NCBI GenBank assembly: GCA_032718475.1 | Contig: JAUCBJ010006695.1 | Span: 124,001 to 188,000, forward strand | Direction: 5' to 3' | Source: Nemertoderma westbladi | Taxonomy: Eukaryota > Xenacoelomorpha > Nemertodermatida > Nemertodermatidae | Length of the DNA: 64,000 nt | Shown here: positions 30,892 through 40,272 of the stretch, in pieces | How positions within the stretch are numbered: the first letter of the stretch is position 1 | Layout of the letters: each line of letters opens with the position of its first letter | Program-made: the position numbers and the translations under genes | The notes under the pieces: generated by a model | Told to the model about the DNA's origin: nothing | The model's input: only the letters and a program-made list of their open reading frames with translations | Database searches by the model: none

Positions 30892-33052
30892 GTTTAGCTA
30901 TACAGTTGAATGCTTACTGCTATAGTTACAGTTAAAGCAAGTCTGGTAATTCAGTATGACCGTTGGCCTAGTACCGGTAATTTATTGCAGTATATTAGAA
31001 TACCGGTATGCGCTTATAATATATATATAAGTATTGTAAACTAGGTTTGTCACAGAGTACCGGTATATAATTTTAGCACAAATATATATAAATATATAAT
31101 AGGCCTATCGTGAATACCGGTATACAGCTTACACTTATAGTATATATAAGTATAATTATGAACTAGAATTATTACAGAATACCGGTATGATTTCAGCTCA
31201 AATTTATAGAAATAAATATAATAAGCCTATGATAAATACCGGTATGTCAATTATTTTAGAATAATTGATTTTCTGAATATTTAGGGTTACTTGGTTACTT
31301 CAACTTACCTTATTACCGTTATTTAAGCAGTAGTCCAACTGAATTTTAGACCTAGTTGTTGTATGGCAGGCCTACTATTTATAAATCGTTTGAATTGATT
31401 TATAATAGATATATACCCGTTTAAAATGGGTTTTGTCAATATCTGAAATAAATGTTATTATTTCTGGGGGTCACTACACAGAAGCTGTGCGCTCTCAGTG
31501 AAGTGCTATTTATTGGACACTAAAACTGATAATTCTAATTTACCTAAGTTACTTAATACTACAAATTACTTACGATACGGGTGAGATTAAATCTCTAGTT
31601 AAACACAACAAAAAATTATTACGTACGAATTTTTTAGGGTAATTTTACAAGAAGTCTACAAACCAGTCTAACAAAGGGTTAGAATTCTGGTTATTACAAC
31701 GGACAGGGTACTACGGTATTTGAAAATAATAAGTAGTAGTAAATACACTGCGCTGTCCAGATAGGAAAATACCACCGCCTGACGACCTATAGCCGTATCG
31801 CTATAGGTACTACGTTATGTATCACGGAGTGTTCCTACCTGGAAGTTAATTACCGCGGACTACCAGATCCAGCGTGCCTATTAACCACTTTACAACACAA
31901 ATATACTGCCTACACACTAATTACTTTCGGAAAGCACTGTACACTAAACCCTAAATTAGGTACAAGTACTGGTACAACAAATAATCAGTAGTTAAATATA
32001 CTTGAACAGTTAAAAGAACCACGGCATCTGCTGGAGTGACCAGAGCACAAAGTCACCAGTCTTGTCCTACACCAAGCAGCCCGTGTAGTACCGGGGTTAA
32101 TTTAACTATAACTGTATGTGTAACAAACACAATTACTGTAGGAATGAACTTGGGGACATGAATGTTGCGAATAATCGCATAAACTCTGAATAATAAATAT
32201 TACGCTACCCGTACAGAATACTCAAACTAATACAAACCAAAACGCTGGCAGACTACCACCAAGCCTAAATAAACTACTGTATGTGCAGATTCCAAAACGG
32301 TTAGTTAGTATGCGTTCTAACACGGTAGTACGACTTATTCTTTAAGAGGGGATTGACCTTACAGTTATGACTGCCCCAACTTACTAACTGGCACTTTATC
32401 AGACAAACTCTACACAAGCAGCAATCTCTTCAGACCTAATAATAGCTAGACAACAGTCCAGCCTACAAAATATCTGAGTAATAACTATTACGGTACCTGA
32501 ACAGACCACACAAACAAACACAAGCCAAAACGCTGGCAGAATACTGTCAAGCCTAAATAAACTACAGTATGTGCAGATTCCAAAATTGTTAGTTAGTATG
32601 CGTTCTAACACGGTAGTACGACTTATTCTTTAAGAGGGGATTGACCTTACAGCAATGGCTGCCCCAACTTACTAACTGGCACTCTATCGGACAAACTCCA
32701 CACACGCCGTAATCTCTCCAAACCCAACAACAATCTGACAACAGTCCGGCCTACAATTATCTGAACAATCTGAGCAGACTTACACGTCTTCAGCTCAATA
32801 TTAACTTACATGTAAATAAAACCGACAGAAATAAGTAAAATCTCAATAAAAAACCAGGGCTGCAGTCCCTGATTAAATACTAAGACCTACCGGTATACAA
32901 TAATCAAAATCGAATAATACTAATGTACTTGTACTGGAAGTACCGGTTGGGACAGTTGGGCCTACTGACCTACAGAAGTACCGGTTCAGGTTTACCGGTC
33001 GACCGGTACTTTCAACTTTATTGCTTACTGCAATAAAGTCAATGACTGTTAT
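30892..33052 (-). other. element 1, 5' leader
   Basis: 2.16 kb between 5' LTR and gag start without coding frames, homologous throughout to 40,273-42,525 in element 2. It holds a tandem duplication of 288 bp (copies near 32,230-32,460 and 32,520-32,760; ATGTGCAGAT at 32,281 and 32,569). It also holds five TACCGGTAT-like palindromes about 56-64 bp apart (31,002 to 31,237). No TGG-type primer-binding site follows the LTR: the first bases are ATAACAGTCATTG. Priming is therefore unexplained. Confidence 0.75.
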
Positions 33053-34333
33053 TGTACGCGCTTTTGAAGACCTTTAGCAGTTTAACCTGCCAAAATTTAT
33101 ATGTCTTTTGGTTTATAAATATACTTTAGAAGAAGACAAATATTTTATACCAATAAACACAACATTAGCAGAAGCCAGCCTAGTGCGCGTCCATTCACCC
33201 GCTGGATAATCCCGGGAGACTGGATTCTGTCGGCTTAAATTATTATTGCAGTGAAGCTTACGGTATTGTATTATTCGATTGATCGTTAATAATTAATTTC
33301 TGACTAATATTATTTACTTTCGGGAAATATTAACAGTTCCTTTAGGACGTGGCGCTCTATCTAGGTAAACAGAGATATGACTTATACTAATCACAACGGT
33401 AAGTCGGTAAGGCTTAAGATTCACGTATGAGGCGCATTCTTTAGGAAATGCTTAGTTATCAATCACAATCATGCACACTACCGGTAACACACAATACTGC
33501 TCACTAATTTGCCGACAGTCAATGAATTTTATCATATATAAAGAGAATAGCAACGGACCAATGTAGTGCTTATCAAATAGCATTAAATTCACTACAAACC
33601 ACAATAATATAAGTCGCAATCGCTATATATAACCCGTCTCTCTAACCTGTAGTGTATCAAGAAAATTGGGAAATTTGGGTTCTTTATATATGTTCTCCAA
33701 ATAATATTCAACCAAACACAATAGTAAACAGCAGTATAATAATGTATATTGAACCGATAATATAAAAACAGAAACCAGTTGATATGAATTGAATTGCATT
33801 GAAGTGATAAGAATTGTTGTTGATAACAGTCATACGCTCTATAATTTTAGCCTACTAATGTTTCTTATAAAAGTATGAAACGAATTGATTCTAGAGCCGT
33901 TGTTCCTGGCCTAGACAGCAATAACAACAAAGTATCAAGAAAAAACTGTAAGACTGAACACACTCCTTATGATCGACCGAAAAGCTACACGTCGACAGGA
34001 AAAATCTCTCTGATTGGTTCAAGCCAAACAAAGAACCATGCGTCCAATGGCTGTTTCCATGTCAGCAACCAGCTGTTAGATGTCGTAATATGAATCATCA
34101 CGGCTAAGCTATGAAGGGTATTTGTCACATTGCAGGTTTTTTGTCTTACCATGTCCGCTAAAACACGTATATAGCAGAATGACTTTTATGTCCGTTAAAA
34201 CACCTGTAACGGTACCTTGAGGGCGAGGGGAATATTTATACAGTTAGAGAACCTTTTTAGAGTATTCCAGCGCCTGGGGGGAAACTGGATTGCGAAGCAA
34301 AGGGGCCAGTTATATCCCACAGAAGCTTTTACA
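33053..34333 (-). repeat. element 1, 5' LTR
   Basis: 1,281 bp, nearly identical to 15,635-16,915. In element orientation it begins TGTAAAAGCTTCTGTGGG and ends AAAGCGCGTACA. The first ~90 bp and roughly the last 600 bp resemble the LTR of element 2, but the section between (most of U3) does not. A TATATATA candidate lies near 33,624-33,631. Confidence 0.95.
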
Positions 34334-34338
34334 CTATT

Positions 34339-35005
34339 TGAAATAATTTTGATAAAGCCATAGGCTATTTTGGACACAATCAACCTATATGGGAGACAAA
34401 CATCCTATATGGGACTCTAACAACCTATTTGAGGCAAATTTAAGACTTATTAAGGACTATTTCGGATGAAGTTGAGTCTGGGGGAGGAGGGTGCGATAAC
34501 ACTAATTTGATTGTCATTTAATTATTATTATACGAATGTATTTAGATTTATTATAAATGAATAAATTGCACCACATGAATAAATTGCACATGAAAAATTG
34601 CACAACATGTATAAATTGTACAACATGAAATGAAATAATGTGACTATGATGACACTATAGCCTATAATGCATCACAGTCTTACAGGCATTTGCAAGGCAC
34701 CTACAGTATATCTTTAACTTTAATTTTCCATTAACCTTTACATTATATAGCCAATAAGGGAGATGCCTAACTTTAGGAATGGTACAAAAGTAAGGGGGGT
34801 GGGGTCTTTCTTTTGTACCCGTTTTGTACCAGGGGTTGGTATTGGTCCGATGATGAGGAGTTGGCTCATATGATGATTTGATTGGATGCCCCTATCTGGA
34901 CAGGTTGGAAATCATTACACAACGTATTTGGGACAGGTAGGAATAATAGAAAGCCCTATAGAAGTGAAGGGAAACACCCTATTCTGGACAATGATGTAGA
35001 TACTA
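34339..35005. mobile_element. palindromic foldback element, right part
   Basis: The sequence resumes directly after the target duplication of element 1 and is the reverse complement of the outer left arm (13,868-14,560). It carries the blocks CACCCTATAT-type boxes, CATTATATAGCCAATAAGGG, ATGATTTGATTGGATGCCCC and finally GGACAATGATGTAGATAC at about 34,988-35,005. It has a short unmatched insert GTACAAAAGTAAGGGGGGTG near 34,782. No gene is present. Confidence 0.8.
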
Positions 35006-35224
35006 TTGATGCAGACTGTATAACAGAACGTGTATATTACATTAGGTACCGTACTTACAGCATGCATGTACATTACCTGTAAACTCTGAAACTCAATAAT
35101 TGGAGATAATAGCGAGTCTTCAGTCATCATATTGAAATTTCATTTTGCTGTAATTTTGTCCTAATCATGGATTATCTTTATTTGTGTCATCTGTGTGTGT
35201 ATGTATGACTTTTGAGATATATTT

Positions 35225-35470
35225 TTATTGCAGATAGGGGGGAAACTGGACGCAATAAAAATTAATCCCTCTCCAGGGGAAATTCGACGCAAATAACAGA
35301 TGATTACTCTCAAAAATAAAACTGTAACATGTTCTATTGTGTTTAGTTTATTATTGTTTTGGTTAAACTAATTTGCCATTATTTGCCACTAACCTGCACC
35401 TTTCCCTAAATTGAGAATTTAACATTGAGGCGGGATATTAATTCACCAAGGTGGGTTTTGCGTTGAGTTC
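35225..35470. repeat. dispersed repeat with GTTTTGGTTA end (copy 1)
   Basis: It begins GGGGGGAAACTGGACGCAAT, continues through AATCCCTCTCCAGGGGAAAT, and ends with the unit seen in the 4,400-4,912 array (TTTATTATTGTTTTGGTTAA then ACCTGCACCTTTCCC). Related copies are at 50,075-50,290 and 60,205-60,300, and the distal half alone is at 55,330-55,390. It is likely a non-autonomous interspersed element. No coding capacity is visible. Confidence 0.65.
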
Positions 35471-35861
35471 CCCCCTTTCTCTTTTATTGATACTGGTGTA
35501 ATTAAACTAAACTAAATGTGGAAGGTATGTAGGCAAATACGCTGGATCGGCGAATTTTCCACAATGTACGCGGAAGATACCGGAACATTTTAAAATTGTT
35601 TATTCACTTTAATTCAGTAGTGCGTACCATGCGCTGCAACTGCACGCCACAAGAACAATGACAAGGTGAGATGTTAAGGCCTACAGTACAATAACAGACA
35701 GCCTACCGGTACCAGGCAGAGAGGAGCCAGGAGCAACAGAGTAGCAAGCAACCCAGAATGCTTCAGTAGAAATGGAAACTGATCTTGCATCAGCAGTTGG
35801 CCTACACCAAGTGTATGTCGCAATTTCATGTACGCTGGATTACAATGCGAAATGAAAAACT

Positions 35862-36165
35862 AGAGGGAGCCCAAAGGCTCCTCTGCTCATTGGAGCAGGT
35901 TGCTTTTGTAGTGTTGCTCTTTTTGTAAATTCCAAGAAGACCAAAATCATGACAGTCAACCTAGACAGCCCTCAAGAAAGTAGTACCAGTACTCTTATAT
36001 GGGAGTCCTTATATGGGCTCTAACTGCAGAGATACCAAATCTCTGGATGGCACTTTCATAAGAATGCTGCGCCGGGTTCATTATGTCAAGTACAATGAAC
36101 ACATCTCCAATCAGACTCTATACAACATTGGAGGTGTTCCATTAATCTCCCCTAGCTTAACACTT
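35862..36165 (+). pseudogene. LINE reverse transcriptase fragment
   Basis: Plus-strand blocks match the LINE pieces at 9-10 kb: EGAQRLLCSLEQ at about 35,871, then VVPVLLYGSP, then DTKSLDGTFIRMLRRVHYVK from about 36,025, and further TLYNIGGVPLISPSLT. Frames change at least twice and a large part between palm and thumb is missing. It is a dead 5'-truncated relic about 1 kb upstream of the first P450 gene; a relic of the same LINE type lies at a similar place upstream of the second P450. Confidence 0.7.
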
Positions 36166-36516
36166 GAATGGAACCACCTCCGTGTTGCAGGTCATTGCTT
36201 TCACCATGAGGACCATAGTCAGTGCATAATCTTGTGCTTTGGCGCCCTCATGGAGCGAATAAGCATGGTGGACAGCCCATGGCTTTCTTGAGATGCATCT
36301 TAAAGGACACTGGCCTTGAAAATGCGGATGACCTAGCAAATGTCATGATAATATATATATAATGCAACTGCAATGCTGCATGCCGATCGTAGTAGTAGTA
36401 GTAGTTGTACAAATATATATATGTGAACTTCAAGTTCTTGTAAGAATTCACTCTAAATATCCATTATACCGTATTATATTATTATATGAATATTCGAATA
36501 TTATATGAGTACCAGT

Positions 36517-36704
36517 AATATATTTCTCATACTACTCATATGATTATATGAGTAGTATATTTCTCATACTACTCATATGATTATATGAGTAGTATATTTC
36601 TCATACTACTCTTGATTTTATGTATATTTCTCATACTACTCATATGATTATATGAGTAGTATATTTCTATTACTACTCATATGATTATATGAGTAGTATA
36701 TTCA
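36517..36704. repeat. 37-bp AT-rich palindromic tandem repeat
   Basis: About five units of 37 bp containing CATATGATTATATGAGTAGT and TTTCTCATACTACT. ACTACTCATATGA and TCATATGAGTAGT-like parts are complementary, so the array can fold on itself. One unit is partly deleted near 36,615. Confidence 0.85.
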
Positions 36705-37192
36705 CCTTCCACAGCTTTTTCTCTAATGCGAACATGAACACCCAATTGAGCTGCGAAAACTATTAAGAACCCTTTTTGTAACACAGTAGTAATGACTCGA
36801 AAAACACACAAATATTATCTGATGGTTAGTTACAACAAGGGTTAGTTACAACAAGCGTAAACACAATACTTAGTTCAATTTCAAATTTCAAATTTTAATT
36901 TTATTTTCCTTTTAACAATTTCCTAGATTGCATACAATCTGGTGATGGTGATGACGGAGTAGCAGACAATAGCGTAACTAGTGTTACTTTAGTTCTTCTG
37001 ACATTCTAGAGGAGATCATACAGGCGACGTGTAGCAGATCTTGATCTTCATATGCTGGATGAAGTCTCCATGAATGCTATTGGAGTTGCAATTAAGAATT
37101 AACTAACCCAAAGGGAATTATTAAAATTACATCTGTAATCATATAATCAATCAATGACAATATTCAAAATTCTTTCTTATGTAGAAATTTGT
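36705..37192. other. non-coding upstream region of P450-1
   Basis: No gene is visible. From about 37,027 the sequence resembles 55,615 onward upstream of P450-2 (for example GACGTGTAGCAG at both and AACCCAAAG at 37,109 and 55,657), which marks the left border of the duplicated segment. Confidence 0.5.
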
Positions 37193-37200
37193 ATTCATTG

Positions 37201-37230
37201 ATCAACTAATCCTGTGTAGTTATTTCGTAT
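37201..37230 (+). promoter_or_regulatory. conserved block upstream of P450-1
   Basis: ACTAATCCTGTGTAGTTATT at 37,205 matches ACTAATCCTGTATAGTTATT at 55,771 upstream of P450-2, 45-57 bases before each ATG, while surrounding non-coding sequence is less conserved. It may be core promoter or 5' UTR. Both genes also share a TAGTATATA motif a few bases before the ATG. Confidence 0.45.
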
Positions 37231-37250
37231 GGTGTAGTATATAGTGCACA

Positions 37251-38723
37251 ATGGATATTATCGCCATTTTAATATTCTTTATTGCCTCGATTTCAAGCTA
37301 TATATGTTATTATCATTTTACTAAAAACACCTTAGGAAACCGCAGACCCCCATCACCAAGTGGTGTGCCAATCCTGGGCAATTTGATCAGTGCATGGAGG
37401 TCCAAACATTCACTGGTTATGACTTATTGGAAGTGGAGTAAAGAATTATCCTCCAATGTTATTCGGGTGCGTGTCCCAGGCCAAAATATAATAGTACTGA
37501 ATTCCCTGCCAGTGATTCGACAAGCATATATCGAGAAAAGCAATCTGCTCTCTGGGCGCACAAGTCTCATCACTGAAAGAGGAATTTTATTGTCCACAGG
37601 ACCTATATGGTACCATCAAAGGAAGTTATTCATGTCAGTTATGCGACAATTCTATCTTGGGAAAATATCATTCGAGCAACGTGTTGCGGAAGAAGCGACC
37701 TACCTTTGCCATTGGATGGCGGACCAAGAAGGTTCTCCCTTTGACCCCTTTATGATGTTCAGCAAATCAGTTTCTAATATCATCAGTGGAATTGTATTTG
37801 GAAATCGTTTCGAATATGATGATCCTGAGTTTATATATCTCCTACAACTGGTACACCAATCAGTTCGTATTTTCGTATTGCTCTATGCTCTTCCAAAGTT
37901 CATTGTTGATGCCTTGGTTGGTGACAATGCCAATCCCCACAAACTGTTTGCAAACATGGCTCAAGTTTGTCAGAAACATATAGTTCATCATTGGGAGACC
38001 ATCGATTATTCCTCCACTCCCAGGGATTACATAGATGCGCATCTCATGGAAGAGAAGAAGTATTTAAATTCTCTAGATACCAAAACCGCTGACTACTACA
38101 ATGATTTGAATCTTTCCGAATCAATTAGAGACCTCTTCCTTGCAGGCAGTGAGACCACAAGTAGCGCACTCTACTGGTTCATACTAATTCTAGCCAGTCA
38201 TCCTGATGTTCAGAGTAAATGTCAAGGTCTCCTAGATTCCGAGGTTGGCAGAGACCGACTTCCAAATCTCACCGACCTCTCCAAATTACCATATTACGAA
38301 GCTTGTCTACTGGAGGTTCTTCGATATGGGGTTATCCTGCCCTCGGATATCAGTCGTAAAGTCCCACGTGATGTGACTATCGATTCTTTCACTATCCTGC
38401 CTAGTGATGTGGTCTTGATGAATATATGGGCCCTGCTGAGAGACCCTGCTGTCTGGGCCAGGCCTACAGAATTCTACCCAGAACATTTCCTGACAGCAGA
38501 TGGGTCGGCGGTGATCAAACCCGATCACTTCCTTCCATTTGGAGTTGGGGCGAGGTCTTGTGCTGGTCAGCGATTGGCTATCATGGAGTTTCGGATATTT
38601 AGTAGCCATTTGATCCACTCGTTCACTTTTGTGGGAGAGGGAGAACTTCAATTGGGGGAAGTAGAACATGGTGGAACACGAATTCCTAAATCTTATAAAA
38701 TTCGTGCTAATTTGAGGTTCTAA
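37251..38723 (+). CDS. cytochrome P450, clan-2 type (P450-1)
   Basis: A 490-residue intronless frame, the normal length for a microsomal P450. Residues 1-21 are a hydrophobic membrane anchor (IIAILIFFIASISSYICYY), followed by the proline-rich hinge RPPSPSGVPILGNL. The C-helix WxxxR is W120-R124 (WYHQR). The I-helix oxygen-binding motif AGSETTSS is at about 295-302. ExxR is E355-R358. The PERF-type motif is YPEHF. The haem loop is FGVGARSCAG with ligand C437. All catalytic landmarks are intact, so it should be a haem mono-oxygenase on the ER membrane using electrons from P450 reductase. The hinge and C-helix resemble CYP2-clan families; I cannot assign family or substrate. It differs from P450-2 at about 30 residues by hand count. 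Confidence 0.92.
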   Translation: MDIIAILIFFIASISSYICYYHFTKNTLGNRRPPSPSGVPILGNLISAWRSKHSLVMTYWKWSKELSSNVIRVRVPGQNIIVLNSLPVIRQAYIEKSNLLSGRTSLITERGILLSTGPIWYHQRKLFMSVMRQFYLGKISFEQRVAEEATYLCHWMADQEGSPFDPFMMFSKSVSNIISGIVFGNRFEYDDPEFIYLLQLVHQSVRIFVLLYALPKFIVDALVGDNANPHKLFANMAQVCQKHIVHHWETIDYSSTPRDYIDAHLMEEKKYLNSLDTKTADYYNDLNLSESIRDLFLAGSETTSSALYWFILILASHPDVQSKCQGLLDSEVGRDRLPNLTDLSKLPYYEACLLEVLRYGVILPSDISRKVPRDVTIDSFTILPSDVVLMNIWALLRDPAVWARPTEFYPEHFLTADGSAVIKPDHFLPFGVGARSCAGQRLAIMEFRIFSSHLIHSFTFVGEGELQLGEVEHGGTRIPKSYKIRANLRF

Positions 38724-39075
38724 TATTTTATTTTAATAATTATATCACACTTTACGCTATTCAATTATAAGGCGATCCCATTTCATAAACATTAAGTATA
38801 ATAAGTAATAACAAAGCGAGTTCCATAAAGTAAATTGAATTTATTAATATTTTTGGTCCATTTTTGACTGTCATTTTCTTATAATAATTACAATTGGCAG
38901 TGGTATACCGTGAATTGTACTGCATAACTACATGTTGAGTCGTTCCCAGTCAACAATACTCAACTTTTTTTAATCCCAAGGACACTGCCCCGCCCCCATA
39001 CCGCTAGGTTGTTCTCACTCAACGGTGTACTGCTGCCCATTTGGTACACTGCGGTTTGCAGTTTCGTTGTCTACG
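38724..39075. other. 3' flank of P450-1
   Basis: The first ~130 bases are similar to the flank of P450-2 (ACACTTTACGCTATT at 38,747 and 57,328; CCATAAAGTAAATTGAATTT at 38,823 and 57,393), and then similarity stops near 38,852. No canonical AATAAA was seen. Element 2 inserted about 350 bp after the stop codon. Confidence 0.55.
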
Positions 39076-39080
39076 AATAT

Positions 39081-40272
39081 TGTAAAAGCTTTTGTGGGAT
39101 AACTGATTCGTTTGCTTTGCTAACCAGTTCCCCCCAGTCGCTGAATACTCTAAAAAGGGATCTATAGCTAAAATAGTGCAAGCTACCAGCTTATTGGCTG
39201 AGGGGCTGTACGAAGGTATCTGGGTTCTGCTCGATCGGCCAACCAGCTTAGGGAGGTTGCCTCAGCCATGCTGTCCGTATCGGCCAATAGAATTTGAGTG
39301 GGCGTTGATTTTGACCTATCCCAGAGCTACTGAACTGAATTTCCTATCTGTATGCTCATCCTCTGTGTTGGACGGGAGCTTCGGGGAATAAGGGTAGTTG
39401 GTATCCTCGTATAGTCATGTAGTCACATGTTTCTGTTGTTGTGTTCCCATTTTTCGCCATAACACCGGCTTTTGGAACAACTCTAGCAAAAACTGCTTAG
39501 ATTATAGAAAGTATAACTGTTACCGGCGGTACTTACCAACTAATCGGCACACGGCACGGACTTTAATTACTAATCATATTGTTTGTACTGCTATTTACCA
39601 TCAGTTATTAATTGTATCGATTTGTTGATGAAATATTGTCATTTGGAGAATATTGATAAATCACCCAAATTTCCCAATTTTCTTGATACACTACAGGTTA
39701 GAGAGACAGGCTATATATAACAATTGCGATTTATATCAATGTGGTGTGTATTGAATCTAATGTTATTTAGTAGACACTACCTGAGTCAATTGCTGTTCTC
39801 TTTATGTGTGATCAAATATACTGACGGTCGGCAGAATAGTGTGCATGATTGTGAGTGTGACTGGTAACAAAGCATTTCCTAAAGAATGCGCCTTATACTT
39901 TAATCATAAGCCCTATCGTTGCGTTTAGTATAAGTCCTAGCTCTGTTTAAATAGATAGAGCGCCACGTCCTAAAGGAACTGTTAATATTTCCCGAAAGTT
40001 AATAATATCTGTCAGAAATTACATATTAGCGATCAATCGAATAATACAGTAGGTTTACACTGCAACCTTACACTGCAATAATAAAATCTAAGCATCCGAA
40101 TTCAGCCTCCCGGGTGTATCCATCGGGTGAATGATCGCGCATGGGCTGGCTTCGGCTAATGTTTTGTTTATTAGCATAAAAATATTGTCGTATGCTAAAG
40201 GTGTGTTAATTAACTAAAAGACATATAAATTTTGGCAGGTTAAACTGCTAAAGGTCTTCAAAAGCGCGAACA
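39081..40272 (+). repeat. element 2, 5' LTR
   Basis: 1,192 bp, TGTAAAAGCTTTTGTGGG to AAAGCGCGAACA. A TATATATAA candidate TATA box is at 39,712-39,720. Differences to the 3' LTR noticed: CATGCTG against CATGTTG near 39,271, and ACCATCAG against ACCGTCAG near 39,600. The U3 middle (about 39,165-39,600) is unlike that of element 1 and carries two inverted CCAAT-type boxes (ATTGGCTGAG and CGGCCAATAG). Confidence 0.95.

Larger units (their letters stand above)
15635..34333 (-). mobile_element. element 1: full-length BEL/Pao LTR retrotransposon, 18.7 kb
   Basis: The element starts TGTACGCGC and ends GCTTTTACA on the plus strand (TG...CA), has 1,281-bp LTRs and a 5-bp target duplication CTATT (15,630-15,634 and 34,334-34,338). 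In its own direction (minus strand) the order is 5' LTR, 2.16-kb leader, gag N-terminal ORF, gag-protease ORF, RT, RNase H, integrase, 1.6-kb spacer, ORF3, 3' LTR. BEL/Pao affiliation rests on the DUF1759-like gag domain, triple zinc motifs, RT and RNase H sequence style, H2C2 integrase and DUF5641-like tail. At 18.7 kb it is very long for the group, mainly through the leader, spacer and ORF3. Pol is broken, so this copy cannot supply its own enzymes unless stops are recoded. Confidence 0.95.
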
